From the NCBI GenBank assembly GCA_027943335.1, contig BSBK01001300.1, positions 1-64,000 on the forward strand: a stretch of 64,000 nt of DNA, in the 5' to 3' direction. Source of the DNA: Chamaecyparis obtusa (Eukaryota; Streptophyta; Pinopsida; Cupressales; Cupressaceae). How positions within the stretch are numbered: the stretch's first letter is position 1; the number at the start of each line of letters is the position of its first letter. The notes beneath the pieces were generated by a model, which searched no databases, was not told the origin of the DNA, and saw nothing but the letters and a program-made list of their open reading frames with translations. Of this stretch, positions 1-10,124 are shown piece after piece. The translations under genes were made by a program, and so were the position numbers.

Positions 1-690
1 TTGCTGCAAGGTTAATAAAACTTCACACATTCTTGACACATGTACTTAAGATTTCAATGGATAGTATAGGATTTTGGTGGTTCAAAGAGTTATTAGAACC
101 TCTAAGTTACCAAAGTGGGTTGAAATATTGACAAACATACACACATCCACAAATAAAAGTTAAACTTCAACAAGTTTGACCTATAGACTTTAGAGGATTT
201 ATAGGTTAACATTTGACTCAAAATATTAACAAAAAGAAGAGATTGAAATATGAGACTTTGGTAAAAGTGATAGTTAGCAAAACCTTATTAGTTACCAACA
301 TGGTTTCCAAAACTTTCAAAAGAACACAAATGATGAAAAAGGCTAAGTATGTTGATTTTTTTGAGGGGATGAATGATTGAATGAACTTCCACCTAGGGAC
401 TTCATAACATAAAAAAATATTTTTTGTCAAAGTACTATGGATTTTTATGACCATGATAAACAAGGTAATAACATTAAAAATATTTCATGTTAGATCAATT
501 TAACTCTAAGCCACATCAAAATACTAAATGTTCATTAAGAAAATTGAATGTGTTGGTTAACGCATGTAGTTCTCATAATGATGATTAATAGTATCTCTAA
601 TTCCAAACTAAAATACTATACTTTAGGAAAAAATATTTGAATTATAATAGTTTAACAACTTTATGATTTGTTAGTTTTGTAGTTCTAAGC
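1..690. other. AT-rich sequence, nothing recognised
   Basis: I see no coding domain, RNA gene or terminal repeat here. The only open frames are short and AT-driven. Confidence 0.5.
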
Positions 691-1200
691 CACTTCTACA
701 GTGTAGATTTGTCCTAATAACTATAAATCTAAATTAGGTAACTATGTAGTACTTCATTATAATTCATTGAATATTCTATTTTATGTAGATTGTGAAGGAG
801 CACCTTGTATTTAATAATAAATTAGTGAAATCATTAGATAATAAAATTCATCTTGTCTTTGGTGAATCCCTTTTATTAAATAGGTTATGTAGTAATAGAA
901 ATGGTGAACTATATTTGGATGTTTCTATACAACAATATATATTTAATTTAATATTTTTTATTTTAAGCATCCATTTGATTTGGTGTGAAAATGATCTTTT
1001 TTCATGGAGATTAGCCATAGACAATAAAATAGTTATGTCAATGTGAGAAATTCTTGTCTAGATATAATAACTTAATAAATGGTAAATGTTACAACATATA
1101 TAAATAAGGATAAAATAAAGTTAAATGCATGAGAACATATGTAAATTGAAATGAATAAAATAATTGAAACACAAATTCACCTTCACATAATAATATATCA
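690..1200. repeat. Dispersed diverged repeat, copy 1
   Basis: Several blocks match 23110-23800 in the same order and orientation. Examples are the segment before GTAGATTGTG near 787 (compare GTTGATTGTG near 23213) and the segment around 1030-1065 ending CTAGATATAATA (compare 23605-23640, CTAGATAATAGA). The copies are strongly diverged. An 84-codon open frame at 792-1046 has no recognisable domain and I do not call it a gene. The repeat class is unknown. Confidence 0.35.
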
Positions 1201-1871
1201 TTTGTAACCCAAAGATAAATAAAAATAAAAATAAATATACAATTCCCATCATTATAAAAATATTAGTCCTTCATTTTAATAAACTAAAACAACAATGTAA
1301 AAATTATCAAATATCTATATTGACACAAACTATCATTGTCTCCACCACTCTAGAATACTATTATGAACATCGAACAAGATCCACCTAAAAATCAAAAAGA
1401 TCAATTTAGAAGATAAATTATATCCTTTGACTGAACTGCTGTGATTGAGGTTTTTCCTCCACCTACCTTGATAAATTCAAATTAAGAAATTTTAATTATA
1501 ATTTGTTCAATATAATTAAAAAAAACCAACAAGAACTTTATACCACTTTCCAAGTCGATGTGCTTGGTAGACACATGCTTAGGGTTTTAATTGGCTTTAC
1601 GTCAGTTGACACGTTCTTCCTTTCTCACCATCTACCGTGCTATTTATGATTTGTGTTAGAGGACTAGTAAAATGTATCTAAATCGAGGTCATCATGTTGT
1701 ACCGTATTTTAACGGGCGAAACCTGTACAGGTGAGGCTTCGAAGGCGTCTAGATCCTAAACCAAAACGTTATAGTGAGCATGCAGGTAACATACCACCAT
1801 TCCATCATCCATCGTACTTGCGTGCCTAACCTGTCACAACATCATCCTTTCACCAACGTAACTCAGTCTAT
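1200..1871. other. Intergenic, no gene recognised
   Basis: AT-rich to about 1540, then a less AT-rich block (1550-1870) containing an ACGTCA-type motif near 1600. No convincing reading frame. It could be a fragment of a promoter or of an old repeat, but nothing decides this. Confidence 0.3.
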
Positions 1872-2248
1872 CAGATGTCAGTAAAATTAATATTGACAAT
1901 CGTGCGATTAACAGAGTTGGATTTTAATTTTTAATTATTAACGAATACACTTTGGGGTGTATTATTAACAGAAGTCTTATTATTAATGAATTTTTATTTT
2001 TTTAATTTTTTAATCCATATTCAGATATATTAAATAAAGAAGTTATTAGAGTATTATTATTTTATAGTTATATAGTTGATTTCAATTATTAAATAATTAT
2101 ATTATAATATTATAATTATATTATAATCAATAATTGAAAGTTAAAAATTAAAATAAATACTTTTTACATTTAGTTTTCCAACATAAATTAATTTTTATTT
2201 TATATTTAACAATTTCTTTTGGGTGTAATTATTTTTTTAGAATATACT

Positions 2249-2453
2249 ATATATTTTGTATTTTAATTTTATACATATATTTAAGAATATAACCTTCATA
2301 TATTTATTTAAATAATATTTTTTTAACTCATTAGTTATTTAACATATTAGTATATAATGTAGGTGTTTACAATTTTCAAATATATATATTTTGAAGTTTT
2401 GAAATATAAAGATTAATATATGAATTAATATGCATATAGGACAATTGTAATTA
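2249..2453 (+). repeat. Direct repeat, left copy
   Basis: This segment is repeated in the same orientation at 2961-3167. Shared landmarks in order include TTTATACATATATTTAAGAA, TAATGTAGGTGTT and ATATGCATATA followed by ACAATTGTAATTAT. Similarity is clear despite substitutions. The two copies bracket the AT tract and the foldback. Confidence 0.7.
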
Positions 2454-2455
2454 TA

Positions 2456-2521
<66 letters not shown>

Positions 2522-2555
2522 ATATATACATATATATATACATATATATATATAT

Positions 2556-2588
<33 letters not shown>

Positions 2589-2661
2589 TATATACATATA
2601 TATATATATATACATATATACATATATATGTATATATATATTATATATGTATATATACATG

Positions 2662-2693
<32 letters not shown>

Positions 2694-2757
2694 CATGTAT
2701 ATATATATATAAATGTATATATATGTATATATGTATATATATATATATATATACATG

Positions 2758-2810
<53 letters not shown>

Positions 2811-2813
2811 TAA
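2450..2813. repeat. (AT)n microsatellite with ATAC/GTAT interruptions
   Basis: About 360 bp of alternating A/T broken by TATATACATATA and TATATGTATATA units. Open frames over it read as Tyr-Ile repeats and are not genes. Confidence 0.95.
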
Positions 2814-2824
2814 AATTAAAAAAT

Positions 2825-2969
2825 AAAATATATAATGATATTTTTTTTTACTAGTAATTTTACACCTAAGGTGTCAATATTTAAATTTTACTGACATCTG
2901 AATTAAAATTAAAATATTGACAGTTTAGGTGTAAAAATTACTAGTAAAAAAAATATCATTATATATTTT
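2825..2969. repeat. Foldback (inverted repeat), about 57-bp arms
   Basis: The left arm 2825-2883 and right arm 2911-2969 are reverse complements with few mismatches. Both contain the ACTAGTAA / TTACTAGT core and the ACACCTAA / TTAGGTGT core. The loop of about 27 bp holds ACTGACATCTG. This is typical of a small foldback or MITE terminus. Confidence 0.75.
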
Positions 2970-3167
2970 GTTTTTCCAATTTTATACATATATTTAAGAA
3001 TCAAATCTTTATATATTTATTTAAATAATATTTTTTTCAATTCATTAGCTACTGAACATATTGGTATATAATGTAGGTGTTCACTTTTTTCAAATATATA
3101 TATTTTGAAATTTTTAAGTACAAAGATAATATATGAATAAATATGCATATAAACAATTGTAATTATT
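2961..3167 (+). repeat. Direct repeat, right copy
   Basis: Second copy of 2249-2453. It overlaps the last bases of the foldback arm, so the duplication and foldback formation may be linked. Confidence 0.7.
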
Positions 3168-3381
3168 ATGTTTATATTATTATTGAAAAACTACTTTGGT
3201 TAAATGATTAAAAAATATTATATTATAAATGAATAAAAATATTTTGGCGCTTTGCATTTTTCTCGTGTGCGTTCTCTACATTTTTCACAATCGTGTTCTC
3301 TGTTCTTCTCATCGATTTCTGCCAACGGTCACACCTCTTCCTATGCCAGGTGTGCTCTCTCCTTTACTAGCTTTTATTTTC

Positions 3382-4860
3382 AATGTCTGAGCCCTGCCCT
3401 TCGGCAGAGGCCATACCTATGACCTCGAAGGGCCACTAGATCTCCTTTGGAGCATGATCCCAATATCCTGCATAACCCTAGTTCTTCTGCCTCTAAACTG
3501 AAGTCCTTCTCTAAAGCTGTATCTACTTTCACCATTGGCGCTGGAGCTAGGTTCCATATCAGAAATGTCGAAGCGCAGAGATCTGGTAAGGAATCTAGGG
3601 AAGCCTTGCAACCCCTCTCCATTTCTCCTAATTCAGATATGGTCAATGAAATAGTTAAAGAAAAAAAATAGATTAAAGGATTCTGCTATCTTCTTTGCTG
3701 TGGTTGATATTGAGAAATGCCGTCTCGCAAATTTTTAGATGATTGGTTCCATAACTACTAAAATTTGAAACTTGGGTATCATATTTCTTTTTGTAGGCAA
3801 ATACAATCTGGTTTATTTGTTATTTTCCTTAATAGTTCAGAGTCTCAACAAGCTGTTCTTAAGAAGCAATACTAGACGGTAGGAACCTCTTCCTTCCGTG
3901 CCCTAGCCTAGACTCCTAAAGCCATACATGATGAAATTCTAGCTCTTTCGGCCCCTCGCTGGATTATTGTTAAAAATGTGCCTCCCTTTCTATGGAGATT
4001 TCTTCCCCATCTCCTTGAGCCTTTGGAAAAGCTCATAAGAATGGATGATACTACTAGGTTGGTGCCTCACATGAATGCTAGAGCCTTGATTACGCTCTAG
4101 TCGGGCTTGGAAATCCCTGCTACTTTGGAAATCAATCTTGGTGATGAATTTTTCTCCTGCCCTCTCGAAGTTTTAGGGGGACTCAATGCTTGCTTCCTCT
4201 ATAAAAATGAGGGGCACCTCAAGAAGGACTACCTGATTATCTCTAGAAAGGCTCCCCCTAAATATCAGCCGCATCTACCCCCTGCTCCTTCCCCCCGCTC
4301 CCCAAGCTCCTCCTCCACCTCCCCCCCCAACTGGGGCATCTGAGAATTTTGTCACTCCTGCTGCTTCGCAGGCCATAGTTATCTCCTCCCAACCATTATT
4401 TTCCTCTTAGACTATTCTAGGCCTTGATTCTTAGGATGGTTTCCAAACCGTGGTCAAGAAAAAATACAGAAGAAAAAATGATATCCCACCCTGCAACTCC
4501 GAACCTAGGGCTTCTCCTATGTCTCTACTGTTGGCTATTATGTTGGGTCCAGATTTCGCATCCTACCCACCAAAGTTCAATCCTTCTGATAACAATATGA
4601 ATAAGAGCTCATCTCTCCACTTCACTCCGAAAGTCTTCAAAGAAATTGATGATGACTTCACTCTTGAGATTATACCCGCTGCTTCCTCCAAGCGTCATCC
4701 TGCTTCCCATGCCTCTCCCATCACCTCACCACCTAATACATAAATCCCACCATCCAAAGCTGATGAAATGGAAGTTTTGATGCAATTTGGCTCTGACAAT
4801 GAAGGATTGGATGATAAATCTTTCCTTTCCTAGTAAAAAAAAAGGGGTCGACCCTTAGGA
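3382..4860 (+). pseudogene. LINE-A ORF1 (gag-like RNA-binding protein), broken
   Basis: The product would be the nucleic-acid-binding ORF1 protein of a plant L1 element. The reading frame runs in pieces, mainly 3447-3671 and 4107-4343 in one frame and 4450-4743 in another, with TAG stops between. The middle part (about 3890-4110) resembles the DUF4283-type region of plant L1 ORF1 proteins. At about 4183-4230 a knuckle-like stretch, CFLYKNEGHLKKDY, has the C, GH spacing but has lost the second and last Cys. Downstream is a Pro/Ser-rich tail (about 4255-4335) and a basic stretch, KKKYRRK. The ORF1 start is uncertain: an ATG at 3382 is in a different frame from the main piece. It is not functional as it stands. 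Confidence 0.65.
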
Positions 4861-4964
4861 TCCAAAAATAAACACATAAGTAGTAAGAACGGCTTGCCTT
4901 CTGCTAATATAGATAATGTTGGGTCCACGGACCCTAAGCGTCCCCCTCTTTCAGAAAGTTCATC

Positions 4965-7900
4965 ATGAATTGTATTTCATGGAATGTTATGGGGCTTGAA
5001 TCCCTAGATAGGAAGTATGCCGTTAAGCGTTTCTTAGATTCTATCATTCATATGGATTTTCTTATGATGCAAGAGCTAAAAGCCACTAATTTTATTCTTG
5101 AAAGTAATTTGAACTTCATCTAGAAGGATGCAATTAAGATCCATTACAATCACAACAGAGGCAAAGGAGGAGTGGGCCTCCTGATTGGCCCTAAATGGGC
5201 TCCTTATATTACTAACAAAGGGGTTTCCTCCCTATAATAGGGATGTTTGGGCTACCCTGTCTTTTAATACTGTCCCCTTTGGTATCTGTTCCATTTATAC
5301 CTCCAATGACTACAAAGAATGGGTGAGCCTCTGGGACTGGCTCTCTGAGCTTCCCAATATCCCTTGGATTGTGGGGGGTGATTTTAATATGATTGAAGAG
5401 CAGGAAGACAAAGCTGGTGGTCTTCCCTTCACTTGGAAGGATCAAGAAAGACTTCACTAGAGCAGATTGAAATCTTCTAAACTCCTCTTTGATCCTCTAA
5501 TTGGCAACTCTAATAATCACAATAGCATTTGGCACACATGGTGCAACTTTCAACAAAGTCCCTCTAGAATTTACGCCAGGCTTGATAGATTTTATGCAAA
5601 TAAAAATTCTTTTTCCTTCCTCCTTGATAACTGTGGGAATATGGTCACTATTTCTCCCACCTCTCTATCTAACCACCATCCCATATCTACCCGTATTAGA
5701 CTTAACAATGCCCCTGCTTTTCAGAAGGCTGCTAACCCTAGGTTCATTCTCAACAACTCTCTTCTGTAGGATGATGATGTTCTTGCTGCCATTCAACTCA
5801 TTAGAATTATTAACCAAAAAACCCTCCTTTCCCTCTCTCCTATTGATTTATGGAACCAGAATATTTCTGCCTAGCATAAACTTCTTAAGACCATTGGTCA
5901 AAAGAAGGGTAAGGATTACAGATACTGAGGAAAAATTCTCTCTGCTAGACTTCAATCTACTGAAGCTAATGTCCAATATAATCCCCAAGATATCACTCTT
6001 TGCTCGCAAGTTGTTCAGGCTCGAAACAACCTCAAGAACCATCAACAAATCAAAATCAAGGGAGCCAAGATCAGATCTTAGGCTCATTGGATCCAAAATG
6101 GTGACATAGGTTCTAAATTCTTTTTCAATTTGCTCAAACAAAAACAAGCTAATGAATCTATTACTAGAATTCTTGTGGATAATCAAGAAATCACTCAGGA
6201 AGAGGGGATAAAAGAAGCTTTTTCCAACTTTTATAGTAACCTATTCTCTTCTGAGGACTCTGCTGAAGCTAAGACGCTCATACATGACTATAAAAATCTT
6301 ATCCCCAACATTTTATCTATCCATGACAGTCATCTTCTTAATCAAAATATATCTCTTGAAGAAATTGAAAAGGCTATTAAGACTATGAAGAATGACAAGG
6401 CCCCTAGCCCGGATGGTCTTTCTAGTGAATTCTATAAATCTAACCTAGACTAGATTTGCAAGGATCTCTATGATCTTTACTCTGATGCCTACAACAAAGG
6501 CACTCTTGGTTGCCTCATTAACAAAGGCATTATCAAACTTATCCCCAAGGAGGGAGACAAGGTCCTCCTTAAAAACAGGAGACCCATTACCCTCCTTAAC
6601 ATCTCTTATAAAATCCTTGCCAAGATTATGGCTTTGAGGCTTGAATCTATTCTCCCCAAGTTTGTCAACTCCACTCAAACTGTCTTCATCAAAGGTCGAT
6701 ATATTCTTGAAAATCTTATTACTAGCTGGGAAGCCATGAATTGGTCCAAGGACTCAAATTAGAATTCTGCTATGTTACTCCTTGATTTTGAAAAGGCTTA
6801 TGACCGTATTGAATGGGACTTCATCCTCATGATGTTAGAAGCTTTTGGCTTCCCCCCTCTATTATGTAATTGGGTAAAAGCACACTAAGTTGTCACCCTT
6901 TTACAAAGGAAAAGGCTAACAAAATCAAATATGTTTAACTTCAATAGTATAAAAATGACATTTATGTTTGGAATTTGAAGATGATGTAAACTAATTAAAT
7001 GTGATAAAATGGATGAAGTTTATGATTAATATTTTTAATATTTTTTTGAATAATAATTGATAAGTTTTTTTAGTTTTTAAAGATGATTTTTCAGTTGCTG
7101 AAAAATGCTAAAAATTAGGGGTCTAGTTCCCACCCAAAAATTATATGTAAATAAACATTTTTTCTCCTAATTTCAAAATATGTCATAAATGACATATATA
7201 GCTAGTGCATGAAGAAATAAAAATTGGTTTGTGACCTATATTTTTTCTTTTATAACAATTCAAATCCCAACTCACTGAAATCGACATTTTTCATCTCGCA
7301 ACATATTTTTCATAACAAATCTATCCCAATCAAAAAAATAAATATATATTCCTGAAGAGGACTCTCTCCTCTAGTGCACCATATATTTTTCAAATTTATT
7401 TAATATGATTTACTATTTTTTCTTTCTTCGAATCAACATCTCCTTGACTATTAAAATACCTACTTGTAATATTTTTAATTACAATAAACTATGTCCAATT
7501 AAAACACTATAAAATCTATATGAAGATATTCTTGACTCTAATCTCTACAAAAGGGTATTTTTTTATTTTAAAAAAATATATCATTAAAAAAATTAGGATT
7601 TATTGAAACACCACTTTTTTGAAATAATTTTATTTTTATGGTAATTGGACCCAAAGTGGTATAAAAACATGCATTTAATAGATATTTCCAATTGGAAAAT
7701 TTAAAGCACTTATCTAACTTAGCTAGAATGAATCTAGCTAGACCATATGTTTGACCAAAATTAATTTTTAGTTAGAAATACTAAAATTCAGCTGTGTTGG
7801 TAAGTTAGCCTAAAAGGTGACAGTTGATTATGCTTTTACCCAATTTTGTCAAGATCCTTCTCAAAGATGCCTTGGCACAGGTTGAGGTCAATGGTTCCCT

Positions 7901-9290
7901 CTCTGCCCCTTTTCCTCTTGGTAGATCCATTAGACAAGGCTGCCCCCTGGCCCCTGCCCTTTTTGTCATAGCTTCTGATGCCTTATCTTACATTCTCAAG
8001 GATAACTCCCTCTCCCCTGCTGTTAAAGGTACAACCCTTCCCAATAATGCTGAGCTCATTAACTGTCAATTTGCTAATGATACCTCTTTATTTTTTGAAC
8101 TCAATGAGGATAATTTTGATTCCCTCCAAGCTAAGCTTAATGCCTTTTGCTCTATCTCTAGCTCCCGTATCTCTCAAATCAAGTCCATTTGCCTCAGTTG
8201 GTATGAGCATCCCCCTGACTAGCTTGCTAATTCTGGGCATCCCTTTCTCCATTGATCCTTCCCTTAAGGATATGTGGCTCTGGGTCAAGAATAAGATCTT
8301 TAATAAGCTTAACAAGTGGCATAACAAATCCCTCTCTCTTATTGCAGAGTCCAGGTTTGTTAAAAAATTCTTTCCTCCTACAATGTTTACTACTCTTCTG
8401 CCTGGATGTTTAATAATTATCAAGTTTTGGAGATTTAGAAGACCATTAGAAACTTTCTTTGGTTTGATGGTAAAGGTAATAATATGTTTCATGCTGCAAG
8501 TGAGACTGGTGCCAAATTGATAAGCTCCTTGGGGGATTGGGCCTTAAATATCTTAGAACCCAAGGCACTGCTTTAGCCACCAAATGGATCTTTCACTCAC
8601 TGGAGGGAGAAGAACCTTGGAAGGTCCTTATTAGATGCAATATTGAAAGAGGGATCCCTAAAAAATCTAGAACTTGGAAGAACATCCCCTTCTATGATAT
8701 CATTATGGGTGACTTTCCTGTTCTTGTGCAAGGATCCTTGGTCTTTAAAACTATTTGGAAAGCTTGGGAAATACTAAAAAGTTCATTACTAGCATAACCT
8801 TCTTTGATCAAAATCTCCTCTATGGTGAATGATCCATTTGGTGGAATCTATGCATTGTTGGTAAACCCCTTGCCCTCTCCCAAGGCTGCTTTGCCAAGCA
8901 CTGGAACAATCTGGGAATTTCTCAATTCATATTTCTATTTGAGGATGATAGACTTATTAGCTGGGAGGATATTAGTTCTCAATAAAATATTCCTCCTTCT
9001 CAAAAGAAAACCTATAACATGATTGTCAAAGCCAGCAAAGATCTGCCTACTTGCTGCCATGTTGAATCTCAAAGATTTCTCAAGATGAAGTGGCCGGATG
9101 GTACCATTCTGGAAAGATTAAAAGCTAAAAACATTTATTAAATTATTGTTGTTAACAACAACATTACTGGTTATATCAACAGACTCTGGTACTCTAAATA
9201 TGCAAAACTAAATATGCAAATATTGATCCAAACTTATTGTTCATTGAAAAAATTACAGAGTATCACGACAAAGATAAAGATGAAGGTTAA
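4965..9290 (+). pseudogene. LINE-A ORF2 (endonuclease-reverse transcriptase), broken
   Basis: ORF2 of an L1-type LINE makes the target-nicking endonuclease and the reverse transcriptase. It starts at the ATG at 4965 with the endonuclease motif SWNVMGL, then MMQELK, GGDFNM (about 5380), RLDRFY (about 5580) and SNHHP (about 5670; the family norm is SDHHP). The RT part follows: KAPSPDG (6400), LLDFEKAYDRIEW (6778-6816, motif A), RQGCPLAP (7934, motif B) and FANDTSL (8070), which replaces the FADD/YADD catalytic box, so one essential Asp is lost. A zinc-binding-type 3' region continues to about 9290. At least four frame changes and many TAG stops break it, and 6872-7841 is a later insertion. Confidence 0.85.
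6872..7841. mobile_element. 970-bp non-autonomous TIR element inside LINE-A
   Basis: The left end reads GGGTAAAAGCA, then TGTCACC about 8 bp further on. The right end is the reverse complement with the same spacing (TGCTTTTACCC ends at 7841). The imperfect terminal inverted repeats are about 30 bp. AATT occurs on both sides (6868-6871 and 7842-7845). It can be a 4-bp target duplication or, because AATT is self-complementary, part of a longer TIR. Removing the insert plus one AATT rejoins the LINE reading frame exactly. The interior is AT-rich with no transposase, so it is a MITE-like passenger. The superfamily is not determined. Confidence 0.85.
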
Positions 9291-9310
9291 ATGGGGCAAA
9301 TAATTTAAAA

Positions 9311-10119
9311 ACAGCTTAGGAGACATTGACTTGGGGTTCATTTCTAACTTTTCAATAATAGTGCAATGTTATTAAGTAAACACCATTTAAAAATGAGCAA
9401 TTTGTTTTATTAACTTTTTGATGAATTAGTGTGTTTGATTTTATTTTGAAAATTGTTTTGTTTATAATTTATATTTAGTAAATGAGTTAATTCATAAATT
9501 CAATTTTATTTAAGGAACACTTCCATTTAAATTATCAAACTATGGTTATAGAAGAAGTTATTTTGATAAATAATAAGTTTTCTATTTTTTCAAGTTGTAA
9601 TGATACTCACCAAGTCAATAGTATGTGAGGGGTGATATCATTTGCATGTTCTATAACTAATTTAGAGATATTATCTTATGATTCAAGACACAGTTAAACA
9701 ATTTATTTTTTGTGAAGACCTATGAACATTTCGGAATAGCCGAGAAAATATAATATGTGAGAACACATTATTAGAGTTCCTTGTTAATACTACAAATACA
9801 ATGATCAAGTCATTTGTCAACCTAAGGAAATATTTTAATTTCAGTCTATTTTACATGATATCTAGATGAATACTTGGCATTTGAGTAAATTATGTTGATT
9901 ATGTGGGACATCTGTTGTTTTCCAAGTTGAGTTTGAGGTGCATGAATATGTGACTATCGTTAGGAAAATGGTGTACCAATCTTATGTTTACTTTAGGTTA
10001 GTATTTCTAGTAAGTTTACATTTAAGCATGGATTGGTCTAAAATTTGTGCCAAAGCTATACATTGGCTACATGTGTATGTGGGTAAATTGTTATTACAAT
10101 ATCATGTCTAGATTTGAAT
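9311..10119. other. AT-rich intergenic, nothing recognised
   Basis: No coding domain, RNA gene or repeat relation found between the end of LINE-A and the target duplication of E1. Confidence 0.5.
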
Positions 10120-10124
10120 GTATC

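Larger units (their letters stand above)
1872..2900. repeat. Segment bounded by a 27-29 bp inverted repeat
   Basis: 1872-1898 (starts CAGATGTCAGTAAAATT) is nearly the reverse complement of 2872-2900 (ends ACTGACATCTG). The inner sequence is AT-rich with no transposase frame and includes the (AT)n tract. It may be a MITE-like element, but I see no target-site duplication, and the right terminus lies inside the larger foldback at 2825-2969, so the element's limits are uncertain. Confidence 0.35.
3243..9310 (+). mobile_element. LINE-A: decayed L1-type non-LTR retrotransposon
   Basis: A two-ORF element with no LTRs. ORF1 is gag-like with a degenerate zinc knuckle, followed by an endonuclease/reverse transcriptase ORF2. 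Base composition changes abruptly from AT-rich to coding-like at about 3243, where the element begins. The 3' end is placed near 9300 where the last recognisable ORF2-like sequence stops. I see no clear poly(A) tail or target duplication, so both limits are approximate. It contains many stops and frameshifts and a 970-bp DNA element in the RT region. It cannot move by itself. Confidence 0.8.

Noticed and set aside
218..463. 81-codon minus-strand frame
   Set aside because: AT-rich random frame without domain or conservation evidence.
1550..1870. Possible exon or promoter in the less AT-rich block
   Set aside because: No open frame, splice pattern or recognisable protein.
2339..2813. Open frames of Tyr-Ile repeats on both strands
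   Set aside because: They are translations of the (AT)n tract.
8088..8492. 134-codon minus-strand frame
   Set aside because: Antisense shadow of the LINE-A RT region.
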